Below are positions 25,755-33,800 of a stretch of DNA of 64,000 nucleotides, in pieces; the stretch's first letter is position 1; each line of letters begins with the position of its first letter. The notes under the pieces were generated by a model that did no database searches, was not told the origin of the DNA, and worked only from the letters and a program-made list of their open reading frames with translations. Source of the DNA: Bacteroidales bacterium (lineage in GTDB: Bacteria > Bacteroidota > Bacteroidia > Bacteroidales > UBA932). Made by a program: the position numbers and the translations under genes. The stretch lies in assembly GCA_017399865.1 (NCBI GenBank), contig JAFQAT010000017.1:1-64000 (forward strand), read 5' to 3'.

Positions 25755-26084
25755 ATGAAAAGGCTGGTATCTTTATTAATTGCACTGGTTCTGTTTCCGG
25801 TATTGTTTTCATGCAGTAAAATCGAAACCTTCGGGACATTGAGGGTTACGGTCGAGGCGGAGGAGCAGAGGATGTTTACCCTCTATGTTTATCCATACTC
25901 TGATTACGATAATCATTATATTAATAATAGAGTACCTATATTTAAAAAGGAATACGACTGCCAGGAAGTGACAGAAGAAATCCAGTTGTCTCCAGGCAAT
26001 TATTTTGTTGACCTATGGGGAGGAGGTTCTCGCGGAGTGAACATAATAGCAGGTAAGGATTCGGAAGTCTATTTTGAACTTTAG
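25755..26084 (+). CDS. Small lipoprotein of unknown function
   Basis: The 109-aa protein has a lipoprotein signal peptide (LVLFPVLFSC). The mature 90 residues look like a single beta-sandwich (TLRVTVEAEEQRMFTLYVYPYSD ... EIQLSPGNYFVDLWGGGSRGVNIIAGKDSEVYFEL), resembling PEGA/DUF-type surface modules. It is the last gene of the rightward surface cluster. Convergent with the minus-strand terminator at 26131-26174. Confidence 0.6.
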   Translation: MKRLVSLLIALVLFPVLFSCSKIETFGTLRVTVEAEEQRMFTLYVYPYSDYDNHYINNRVPIFKKEYDCQEVTEEIQLSPGNYFVDLWGGGSRGVNIIAGKDSEVYFEL

Positions 26085-26130
26085 CTCACGTGGTTTTGTA
26101 ACCCATTGATTGTTAATAGATTAAAAAGAG

Positions 26131-26174
26131 AGGTGTGCTAAACTTATGCTTTAAAAGACGGGTTTGGCACACCT
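26131..26174 (-). terminator. Minus-strand terminator, probably the original one of the CpXC operon
   Basis: AGGTGTGCTAAAC (26131-26143) pairs with GTTTGGCACACCT (26162-26174) over 13 positions with one wobble. On the minus strand it is followed by CTCTTTTTAAT. It lies directly downstream (in the minus direction) of the displaced CpXC gene tail at 26181-26248, so it looks like the terminator that once followed that gene. Confidence 0.75.
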
Positions 26175-26180
26175 TCCAGA

Positions 26181-26248
26181 CTAAGCGAGCTTGGAACCGA
26201 GCCAGGCGGCGTCGACTTTGGCGAAGCCGTCGTCTGGCCGCACCTGCG
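26181..26248 (-). pseudogene. Displaced 3'-end copy of the CpXC gene
   Basis: These 68 bases match 27345-27412 with only two differences, both synonymous in the CpXC frame (GGT for GGC, GCT for GCC). They encode the last 21 residues of that protein including the stop, beginning QVRPDDGFAKVD. No start or upstream part is present. The copy is on the same strand as the intact gene and lies 1.1 kb downstream of it, next to a proper terminator. Confidence 0.85.
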
Positions 26249-26384
26249 ATGATAAGAATGAGAATGGTGTCATGGTTGTAATTGAGTGGCATGGGGCGAT
26301 GGTATTTGGAGAAGATTATCCAAATGCATATATTCGCAGCACAGAAATGTATTCAATTTATATTAATACGAAATGTTAAGAAAA
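26249..26384. other. Gap between CpXC-tail copy and beta-barrel gene
   Basis: An open frame runs through here from within the CpXC-tail copy, ending at 26379, but it starts on a non-ATG codon inside the repeat and has no recognisable domain. It is more likely a remnant or chance frame than a gene. No promoter is evident. Confidence 0.3.
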
Positions 26385-26972
26385 ATGAAGCGTAGTATCA
26401 TCATTCTCCTGATGTCTTGTTTTGCCGTATCGGGTCTTTCTGCTCAAGAAAAGGGATTATCTGTGAAGATTGGCGGTGGAGTCAATGTTATTCTGCAGGA
26501 AGAAGCATATGTTGCATCGGCCAGACATAGTCTAGGTCCGGCTGTAGCGGCTGAATGTACTTATCAGTTCAACCCCTGGTTTTCCGCAGGTTTGAGCGTT
26601 CACTCGAGTTCGTACAAAAGTGGAAAGTTTGGTGTAAATCAAGATTTCGATGGTGCTTTGAGGGGATATCTCCGTCCTTTAGGAAGTATGTTCCGATATT
26701 TGGAAGTAGGTATGGGAGTTACTGGTCTTTACCGTAATACTGCAGGAGTAGTCAGCTGTACCTATGATTCTGACGGAATGGAAGGAACAATTTATTGTGC
26801 CGTCAAAAATGACATAGGCTATGTCGGCATAGATTTACCTGTAAGACTTTATCTTATCGACAATTCAAGGTTTCAGTTGATGATGTTCTACGACTTCAAG
26901 ACTTTGTTTATGGAAAAGCAGCATTTCTGGAACTATTCTGTAGGCGGCGTAATGTTCGGCATAAGGCTTTAG
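26385..26972 (+). CDS. Outer-membrane beta-barrel (porin-family-like) protein
   Basis: The 195-aa protein begins with a signal peptide (MKRSIIILLMSCFAVSGLSAQ); the ATG at 26385 is preferred over one four codons upstream. The mature part has amphipathic strands: GLSVKIGGGVNVILQEEAYVASARHSLGPAVAAECTYQFNPWFSAGLSVHSSSYKSG, and a terminal YSVGGVMFGIRL with a C-terminal hydrophobic strand. It resembles small porin-like OmpW/OMP_b-brl proteins. It is the only clear gene between the two CpXC 3'-end copies, hence the cargo of that duplication. Confidence 0.68.
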   Translation: MKRSIIILLMSCFAVSGLSAQEKGLSVKIGGGVNVILQEEAYVASARHSLGPAVAAECTYQFNPWFSAGLSVHSSSYKSGKFGVNQDFDGALRGYLRPLGSMFRYLEVGMGVTGLYRNTAGVVSCTYDSDGMEGTIYCAVKNDIGYVGIDLPVRLYLIDNSRFQLMMFYDFKTLFMEKQHFWNYSVGGVMFGIRL

Positions 26973-27344
26973 AATACGATATTTGCTATTTGTCAGGCAT
27001 AGTATAGGGACATTGATTTCCTCTATGTGGTGACTACCTTCGTTTTGTAGATGGATGTCTATACGGTTTTACTCTGAACACTCCACGATGGAGGGCATTC
27101 AACAGATTAGTAGATGGAGGCTGTAAGGTAGGGGAATAGTAGTTGACTTAAGAACACCTGTGTCAGAAAACCGTCAGAAACTGTCACAGGTGTGTCCGAA
27201 ATGCCGGTAAAACCCTACTTTTAGCAACACCTGTGTCATTAAATATTCCAAAACTGTCACAGGTGTTTAAATGCAAAAGATACCCCTGTACATATAATTT
27301 GATTATTCGTCCGGAGGTTGAGCGGGCAAGATGGAATGATTCAG
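26973..27344. other. Non-coding stretch with two identical-architecture inverted repeats
   Basis: This 372-base stretch holds no convincing gene. A short frame without a start (27017-27139) ends in a stop and is discussed under rejected items. The main content is the repeat pair at 27153-27267. It also borders the CpXC stop codon. Confidence 0.5.
27153..27267. repeat. Tandem pair of AACACCTGTGTC...CACAGGTGT inverted repeats
   Basis: Each unit is AACACCTGTGTC, 13 variable bases, then AAACTGTCACAGGTGT. Unit 1 spans 27153-27193 and unit 2 spans 27226-27266. Arms and spacer length are conserved while the 13-base spacers differ completely, so the paired arms are what matters. They could be terminators, recombination sites or protein-binding sites. 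Confidence 0.75.
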
Positions 27345-28007
27345 CTAGGCGAGCTTGGAGCCGAGCCAGGCGGCGTCGACTTTGGCGAAGCCGTCGTCTG
27401 GCCGCACCTGCGGGTTGCGCTCCAGGATGCCGGCGCAGTCCTGGTAGACGTTCCAGCCGATATTGACCCCCAGCATCTGGCCGTCCAGAACGTACATGAA
27501 GGTAAGGATGCGTCCTTCGTCTTCTCCTTCGCTGCGGTAGAAATGGAATTCCGTAGCCATGAACTCTTCCTTCTGCTCTGCCGGTACGCTTTTCTGGACC
27601 ATCTCCAGCCTGGTAACGTACTTGCACATCTCCAGCACCACATCGTCCAGACCTGCATCTCTGACAAGGACCTTCTCCATTAACGCTCCCATGTCGTTCA
27701 CTCTGCGCAGGGTATAGCCTCCCATGGCCTTGGTATGCATGGTTATCGCCTGCATCTGTGTCTCTGAAATCTCGCCTTCAGGTATCAGCCATACCATCAG
27801 CTTTGCAGCAGGATCATGATAAAGGGTCTCGTAGCGCGCCAGGTTCACCTGTCCGCAGTGGGGGCATTCCCAAAGGAAGAGGGATCCGTCGCGGACCTTG
27901 TCCTTGAGCTCCGGATTCTCCGATATGTTAATGCTTCGGTATACTGTAACGGTCTGATTCTGACCGCATTTCCTGCATGGTGCTAGTGCTTGTGAAACTA
28001 TTGACAT
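27345..28007 (-). CDS. CpXC domain protein (zinc-ribbon)
   Basis: The 220-aa cytoplasmic protein has two CxxC pairs near the N-terminus (PCRKCGQ at residues 10-16 and CPHCGQVN near 48-55), matching the CpXC domain, expected to bind zinc. The remainder is a mixed alpha/beta domain with no enzymatic motif. Its start lies one base beyond the stop of the upstream outer-membrane protein gene, so they form an operon. Its last 68 bases recur at 26181-26248. Function of CpXC proteins is unknown. Confidence 0.8.
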   Translation of the reverse strand: MSIVSQALAPCRKCGQNQTVTVYRSINISENPELKDKVRDGSLFLWECPHCGQVNLARYETLYHDPAAKLMVWLIPEGEISETQMQAITMHTKAMGGYTLRRVNDMGALMEKVLVRDAGLDDVVLEMCKYVTRLEMVQKSVPAEQKEEFMATEFHFYRSEGEDEGRILTFMYVLDGQMLGVNIGWNVYQDCAGILERNPQVRPDDGFAKVDAAWLGSKLA

Positions 28008-28008
28008 A

Positions 28009-31000
28009 TTAGAATGTTACGTTAAATGTTGGTCCTACGTAGTGGTGCTTTACGGAAAGGCCGCTCTGCTGGGCAAAGGCATCGAATCCGTTTCCTCCGT
28101 TGTATGAATATGTGATTCCGAGCGAACATGGCCATTCGAGGGTCAGGATGCTGTTCAGATCAAGGATGAGCTCGGCTCCGGCGGAGAAGAGTCCGTATCC
28201 TCCGGCAAACGTATAGTCGAAATGAGGATTTACGACGAGTCTCTTTACGGAGAAGAAGTTTCCTCCCATGGCAAGGTCGCCTATATAGACAGGGAAGGCG
28301 TAGTCGGCCGTAACCTTCGTCATCTGCCTGTTTCTTACCGCGATCCAGCTCAGAAGGGCTGTATTGGTGCTGAGTCCGCGCGGCATCACGTTGACCACAG
28401 CCTGGCCGAAAGGAGCGTCAGAGAGCTTCATCTGATGCATTGCCGTCAGCTTTATGCCGTGGGTCGTCATCAGACCGGGAACATATCCGTAGATATATCC
28501 GTATCCCATAGGTGAGAGGTATTCTGCACTTTCAAGGCTGCCGCTGGCTCCTGCCTCCACTCCTATTCCCCATTTCGGATAAACTGCAGAGTTAGGGGTC
28601 GAAAGCATGGTATATGCCCTCAGGGAGCCGCTCAGGCTGTGTCTGAAAGTGTTCTTTCCGCCAGTTGTTTTCAGGAATGAGCTGAGTTCGCCGGATCCTC
28701 CATCTGCAGGCATGTATACATCAATGGATTCAAGAACAGCCGCATCGGTGTTGAACTTGTCGTTGCTTATGCGGTACGACAGACGCGGGATGACACCCTT
28801 GTACCATCCTCCGTCAGAGAAACTCCAAGGTATGTACATGGATATGTTTCCTTCGACATAAGGCACATCCAGAGCGCGGCTGCTGAGGCTGATGCCTGCA
28901 CCAGAATCCTTCATATATATGGCGGGGTAGTATTGCCTTGCCGCCCTGTCGTTGAAGTCGACGGACATCTCGATGACCGGATAAAGTCCCGAATAGAGGA
29001 ACCTTGCATGGCCGGAATGTCTCCATCTTGCAGGGTCATACGGGTCTTTATGTGCAGAGTATCCGAACTCTCCCGAAGCGTTCGAGAGCCTGTTCTGCAT
29101 GATCGCCGTCGCGCCGAGCGATGCCGCCTGCCAGATCTGGTCGAACGACATGTTCATGATGTTGTCGACATTCACATATACCGGAGCCCATGAATGGATG
29201 TTGAACATATGAGGAACCTTGCGGTATTTCCGAGGTTCCGAGAAGTTCACTTCCAGCTCCGGAACGGCAGAACGGGCCCCTTGTGCTTGCGCAAGGGCCT
29301 CCTCCTGCCGGGCAAGCTTCTCCGCTATAGGCCATTCATGCATGACGGTAAAGTCCGCTTCCCTGTCCACAAGATCTTTCACTGCAGTCCTGAAGATCCT
29401 CATTCCCTTGAGTGTCTGTGACGAGTAGTAGAGATATTCCCCTTTCTCGTCGTATGCGAAATCCGATGCTCCGTATCTGGTCACTGTCTTCTGCCTGAGC
29501 GCCCCTGTCGCAGGATCGAGGTGGTAGAGCTCGTTCACTCCGGTCCTGTCGCAGGTCATCATGATGACGTCTCCATATGCACGGAAATCCTTTATCTTGA
29601 CCGGCTGCGGCTCAAGCACCGTCGACCAGCTGCCGTCATCATATCTGTAGACTCCGAATCCGTCGTCAGTGAGTCCGGTAGACAGGATATCATCCCCGAT
29701 CCAGGCGGTCTCGACCAGCTGCACTCCGGAAGGTCCCTTTACGGAAGTAACCGTCTCTCCGTTGATTCCGTTCACCACAGTGATGGAAGAACTGCCGTCA
29801 ACACCGTATTCCACGCTTGCAACAAAACCGCTGGAAGGATTTATGTCCGGGTTGTACAGAAGGTCTTCCTTGCCGGTCAGCTTTCCTCTCACATCCATAT
29901 GGAGGTTGTGGTACATGATCCTTGATTCCGACATCAGAGACCATCTTTTGTCGGTGCGTGTCTCGCTCCAATACAGCTTGTTCAAGGCTTTGGACGCCTT
30001 GAGCCCGCTGGTCTGATATGCAAAGCGGGAAATAACCTTTTCTTCAGCATCCCCATTGATTCCTACCAGCACCGGCGCAGTCTCATGTCCGCTCTTGATC
30101 GAATAGATCATTCCGTCCAGAATCACTGTTCCCTTGTAGTCGGCATAAAGGCGGGGCTCTTCCGTCACCGGCTCCATCGGAATGAAAGGCGCCCTGGCTT
30201 CAGCCTCCTTCTTCCAGATGTCGTGCATCGTGCGGCAGACTTCCTGGAAGGCATCTTCAAAGCCTTTTCCTGTCAGTTTCTTTGTTGTCGTATAGAATGC
30301 TCCCAGATTATATGGACGACGTGCAGAAAGCTCGTATGCCTGGTTCATGTACTCCGGACAGTCATACAGATATCTGAAACCTCCGAGAGTGAGATAACCG
30401 AGAGCGTAATGGTCTGGAGCATACCTCCTCTGCGATCCCAGTCTCCACTGGTCCCATCTGCGGAAGTCTCCGTTGTCGAAGGCGACTTTGTAGTAATTCA
30501 GGAAATCGGCCGTTCGTCCGCGGCCGGAATTCGTCAGCGCTGTCTCTGCAATTACAGCGTCTCCCTCTATCGTGGAAAGTCCCGGATAGAGCAGGGATGC
30601 GAGGATGTTCCACATCTCTCCGAAGGCCCAGCCGAAAGGCTTCTGCGCCTTCGTCATTCCGAACTGCATCTGGGTCACATGCCTGCCCTCATGCACGGTA
30701 AGCATTGTCGACCATGGAATCGCTTCCGGAGCATACGGAGACGGGATGGTGAACATGTCCATCCTTCTCGGGGCCCATGCCACCGAGCCGTTGGCTCCGT
30801 TGTAGGCATGGAGAACCACCGGCATGCGTCCCTGGTTAAGGTAGCCTGTGCTTCGCGATACAGGAATCCTGTATTTCTCCAGCTTATAGCCGTAAACTCT
30901 TGCAAGAGAGTCTGTTCCTTCGGGATATATGATGCTGAAATTGTCTGTGTCGATAGTCTTCCATTTCGCCTTGCCCGGGTCGTCGCCTGTAATGTAGAAC

Positions 31001-31071
31001 TGGGCGTCCATGCTGATGGGAAGGAAGGTAAGTATGACGGAAATCAGAAAAATGTTCTTTAAGTGCTTCAT
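28009..31071 (-). CDS. Large outer-membrane protein with HEXXH motif, beta-propeller-like and barrel regions
   Basis: The 1020-aa protein starts at the ATG at 31071, where a signal peptide begins (MKHLKNIFLISVILTFLPISMDAQ). Residues 26-260 contain HEGRH at 127-131 within TMLTVHEGRHVTQMQFG, and a later STIEGDAVIAE that could supply the third ligand of a gluzincin-type metalloprotease. Residues about 310-600 look like TolB/PD40 propeller blades (for example DFAYDEKGEYLYYSSQTLKGMRIFR). The last 350 residues are beta-barrel-like and end in a hydrophobic strand (HYVGPTFNVTF). Related Bacteroidetes proteins are annotated as TolB-like or peptidase-MA-like; activity is untested here. Operonic with the CpXC gene. 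Confidence 0.65.
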   Translation of the reverse strand: MKHLKNIFLISVILTFLPISMDAQFYITGDDPGKAKWKTIDTDNFSIIYPEGTDSLARVYGYKLEKYRIPVSRSTGYLNQGRMPVVLHAYNGANGSVAWAPRRMDMFTIPSPYAPEAIPWSTMLTVHEGRHVTQMQFGMTKAQKPFGWAFGEMWNILASLLYPGLSTIEGDAVIAETALTNSGRGRTADFLNYYKVAFDNGDFRRWDQWRLGSQRRYAPDHYALGYLTLGGFRYLYDCPEYMNQAYELSARRPYNLGAFYTTTKKLTGKGFEDAFQEVCRTMHDIWKKEAEARAPFIPMEPVTEEPRLYADYKGTVILDGMIYSIKSGHETAPVLVGINGDAEEKVISRFAYQTSGLKASKALNKLYWSETRTDKRWSLMSESRIMYHNLHMDVRGKLTGKEDLLYNPDINPSSGFVASVEYGVDGSSSITVVNGINGETVTSVKGPSGVQLVETAWIGDDILSTGLTDDGFGVYRYDDGSWSTVLEPQPVKIKDFRAYGDVIMMTCDRTGVNELYHLDPATGALRQKTVTRYGASDFAYDEKGEYLYYSSQTLKGMRIFRTAVKDLVDREADFTVMHEWPIAEKLARQEEALAQAQGARSAVPELEVNFSEPRKYRKVPHMFNIHSWAPVYVNVDNIMNMSFDQIWQAASLGATAIMQNRLSNASGEFGYSAHKDPYDPARWRHSGHARFLYSGLYPVIEMSVDFNDRAARQYYPAIYMKDSGAGISLSSRALDVPYVEGNISMYIPWSFSDGGWYKGVIPRLSYRISNDKFNTDAAVLESIDVYMPADGGSGELSSFLKTTGGKNTFRHSLSGSLRAYTMLSTPNSAVYPKWGIGVEAGASGSLESAEYLSPMGYGYIYGYVPGLMTTHGIKLTAMHQMKLSDAPFGQAVVNVMPRGLSTNTALLSWIAVRNRQMTKVTADYAFPVYIGDLAMGGNFFSVKRLVVNPHFDYTFAGGYGLFSAGAELILDLNSILTLEWPCSLGITYSYNGGNGFDAFAQQSGLSVKHHYVGPTFNVTF

Positions 31072-31118
31072 TTGTAAACAAGGTCGTATAAACATGTTAC
31101 AAATCTAATTATTTTATT

Positions 31119-31126
31119 TATTTTTG
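31119..31126 (+). promoter_or_regulatory. Probable -7 box of the Na+/phosphate cotransporter gene
   Basis: TATTTTTG matches TAnnTTTG and lies 24 bases before the ATG at 31151. The -33 region is poor. It rules out a start codon at 31124. Confidence 0.45.
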
Positions 31127-31150
31127 CGTGTTTTTCAACCTAAGATATTT

Positions 31151-32857
31151 ATGAGCAATCTACTTCAGATCTTCACTCTTATAGGTGCTTTGGGAATGTT
31201 CCTTTACGGAATGACCCTGATGAGCGAAGGTCTTCAGAAAACGGCCGGAGACAAGCTGAGGTCTTTCCTTGCACAGATGACCTCGAACAGATTCAAGCGA
31301 GTTCTTACCGGTCTCGGCGTGACTGCCCTCGTGCAGTCTTCTTCCGCTACAACGATCATGGTCGTAAGTTTCGTGAACGCCGGCCTCCTTACCCTCGGCA
31401 ACGCCATAGGTGTGATCATGGGAGCTAATATCGGTACGACCCTTACAGCATGGGTTACCGCCCTCGGATTCTCGGTGGACATCTCCGTCTTCTCCGTTCC
31501 GCTTATGGCCCTCGGATTCATCCTCCACACATCCAAGAAGCAGAAGAACAAGAGCATAGGATCTTTTGTGGTCGGTTTCGCCATCATGTTCCTCGGCCTT
31601 TCTTTCATGAAGAACTCTGCCGGCGCCCTTCTGAGCAACAAGGACGCGATGCTGGTATTCTTCTCGCATTTCACAGGCTTCGGATTCTGGTCAGAAATCA
31701 TATTCCTCCTTGCAGGAACCATCCTTACGATAGTGCTCCAGGCTTCGAGCGCGACCATGGCCATCACCATGCTCCTAACCACATCGGGACTGATCGACTT
31801 CCCGCTTGCCTGTGCGATGGTCCTCGGCGAGAACATCGGAACGACCATCACTGCGAACATGGCGGCAGCCGTCGGAAACACTTCAGCAAAAAGAACTGCC
31901 CGCGCCCATACGGTGTTCAATGTATTCGGTGTCATCTGGATGCTCATCATCTTCAGACCGTTCCTGTCTCTGGTAGGCATCATCATGGAGGCCCTCGGCT
32001 TTGCAAATCCGATGACCGTCGACCTTACTGCTCCTGATGCAAGCACCTCTCTCCTTTACGGCATTTCGATGCTCCACACTCTTTTCAATATCACCAACAC
32101 ATTGATACTCATATGGTTTACTCCTCAGATAGAGAAGATTGTAGTGTGGATGGTGAAGTCTCCGAAGACGGAAGAGGTGTTCAGACTCAAGTATATATCG
32201 GGAGGTCCTCTTTCTACCGCGGAGCTTTCTCTCAACGAGGCCCAGCAGGAAGTGATTCATTTTGCGGAAATCTGCCGCAACGGATTCAGCTACCTTCGTC
32301 AGGCTGTCAATGAGACGAACCCGGAAAAGTTCGACGCGCTGAACGAAAAGCTCATCAAGTATGAAGAGATCACCGACAGGATCGAGTATGAGATCGCTGC
32401 ATATATCAACGAGGTTTCTAAGAATGAGATCAGCGAGGAGGCTGCCCAGATGATCAAGTCCATCTACAAGATCATCAAGGAGATGGAGTCTCTCGGAGAC
32501 TCCGGAGAGGCGATCGGTCGTATCCTCAAGAGGAAGAATGTCCATGGAAAGGTCTTCGACAAGTCGCTTCTTGACCGTCTGAACAAGATGATGGATCTCG
32601 TGCAGAAGGGATATGACGTGATGGTCGCAAACCTCAAGAATCCTGATCTCAGGGACATTTCAAACGCTGTCAATGCCGAGTACAACATCGACGAATGCAG
32701 AAGGCATCTTCGTGAAGAGCATATCGTAAACATCGAAAGCAACAGCTATAACTATCTTACAGGAGTATACTATATCGATGTCCTTAACGAGCTTGAGAAG
32801 ATAGGAGACTTCCTTATAAACATTTCAGAGGCAGCTGTAAAGGGTGGTGATGAATAA
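31151..32857 (+). CDS. Na+/phosphate cotransporter family protein with PhoU-like tail
   Basis: The 568-aa inner-membrane protein has two inverted Na/Pi-cotransporter repeats with the diagnostic QSSSAT motifs: ALVQSSSATTIMVVSFVNAGLL near residue 60 and TIVLQASSATMAITMLLTTSGL near 195. Each is followed by GANIGTTLTAW and GENIGTTITANMAAAVG segments. Eight or more membrane helices fill residues 1-330. The C-terminal 230 residues are helical and PhoU-like, with acidic EE/DR patterns. Expected role is sodium-coupled phosphate uptake or an unknown anion export as in YjbB. It overlaps the next gene by 8 bases. Confidence 0.88.
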   Translation: MSNLLQIFTLIGALGMFLYGMTLMSEGLQKTAGDKLRSFLAQMTSNRFKRVLTGLGVTALVQSSSATTIMVVSFVNAGLLTLGNAIGVIMGANIGTTLTAWVTALGFSVDISVFSVPLMALGFILHTSKKQKNKSIGSFVVGFAIMFLGLSFMKNSAGALLSNKDAMLVFFSHFTGFGFWSEIIFLLAGTILTIVLQASSATMAITMLLTTSGLIDFPLACAMVLGENIGTTITANMAAAVGNTSAKRTARAHTVFNVFGVIWMLIIFRPFLSLVGIIMEALGFANPMTVDLTAPDASTSLLYGISMLHTLFNITNTLILIWFTPQIEKIVVWMVKSPKTEEVFRLKYISGGPLSTAELSLNEAQQEVIHFAEICRNGFSYLRQAVNETNPEKFDALNEKLIKYEEITDRIEYEIAAYINEVSKNEISEEAAQMIKSIYKIIKEMESLGDSGEAIGRILKRKNVHGKVFDKSLLDRLNKMMDLVQKGYDVMVANLKNPDLRDISNAVNAEYNIDECRRHLREEHIVNIESNSYNYLTGVYYIDVLNELEKIGDFLINISEAAVKGGDE

Positions 32858-33800
32858 CAGACCATATATTCTTCTTCTGGTTCTGCTTGCAGCAGCCGGA
32901 TGCGGACAGAAAAAGGCGGAGCGCTTCACGGCTCTGCCTTTTCCTGATATAGCCCTTCCGTCAATGATTCAAAGCCAGCAGGATGCGGCGGAATACTATG
33001 CGGAGCACTTCTGGGACAATCTGACGGACCCTGAAAGGGCATATCCGTCAGATTCCATTCTTGTGAGCGGAGTCCGGAAGACGGATGTGGAACAGAGATT
33101 CGCCAACTGGATGTCAATACTTGACGCAGTGGATCTCAAGACTTCGGAAATGGCGATAAAGAAGCTTTATGACAAGGCTCTGGCCTGCGAGAGGAAGGAT
33201 ACTTCATCCAATGTTTTCGAAACCTTTGAGGCCTTGGCAGACAAGTACATGTATGACCCTAATTCTCCGATGAGGAACGAGGAGTATTATCTTCATTTTG
33301 CAGCCCGTCTGGCCTCTTATCCTGGCTTCAGCAGCCAGGAACAGGCTAAATATGCCCATAGGGCGGCGGGCTGCGCCTTTAACCGCCTCGGGCAGAAGGC
33401 TGCCGACTTCCGCTTTGCCGACAAACGGGGAAAGATGCACACCCTTCATGGCATCGATGCTCCATATACCCTTCTGTTCTTCAGCAATCCGGGATGCGAG
33501 GCATGCCTGAACATCATAAACATGCTCAAGGAAGAGCCGAAGATTTCGGAGATGATTTCCGCAGGGACCCTTGCTGTCCTCAATATCTATATAGATGAGG
33601 ATCTCCAGGGATGGAGGGATTATATGCCCATTTATCCTGAAGAGTGGTACAATGGCTTCGACCCTGACCTTGTGATCAGAGGAGAGGAACTTTACAGCGT
33701 CCGCGCCATACCGTCCCTTTATCTTCTGGATAAAGAAAAAAGGGTCATCCTGAAGGATGCCCCTGAAAACAAGATGATGTCTTATCTTGTGAATCTCTGA
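32850..33800 (+). CDS. DUF5106-thioredoxin-like lipoprotein
   Basis: The 316-aa protein starts at the ATG at 32850, with a lipoprotein signal peptide (LLLVLLAAAGC). The N-terminal half matches the DUF5106 helical domain (DAAEYYAEHFWDNLTDPERAYPSDSILVSGVRKTDVEQRFANW). The C-terminal half is a thioredoxin-like fold: GQKAADFRFADKRGKMHTLHGIDAPYTLLFFSNPGCEACLNIINML, with an unusual active motif CEAC, and the cis-proline segment VRAIPSLYLLDKEKRVILKDAP. Probably a periplasmic or outer-membrane-anchored disulfide handling protein. It overlaps the cotransporter gene. Confidence 0.83.
   Translation: MNNRPYILLLVLLAAAGCGQKKAERFTALPFPDIALPSMIQSQQDAAEYYAEHFWDNLTDPERAYPSDSILVSGVRKTDVEQRFANWMSILDAVDLKTSEMAIKKLYDKALACERKDTSSNVFETFEALADKYMYDPNSPMRNEEYYLHFAARLASYPGFSSQEQAKYAHRAAGCAFNRLGQKAADFRFADKRGKMHTLHGIDAPYTLLFFSNPGCEACLNIINMLKEEPKISEMISAGTLAVLNIYIDEDLQGWRDYMPIYPEEWYNGFDPDLVIRGEELYSVRAIPSLYLLDKEKRVILKDAPENKMMSYLVNL

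Noticed and set aside
26191..26379. 62-codon frame across the CpXC-tail copy
   Set aside because: Starts at a non-ATG codon inside the repeat and has no domain, so it is treated as a by-product of the duplication.
27017..27139. Protein-like frame reading GDYLRFVDG, then GFTLNTPRWRAFN, in the 26973-27344 gap
   Set aside because: No start codon, only about 40 codons, and no recognised relative. Could be a gene remnant but support is too thin for a call.
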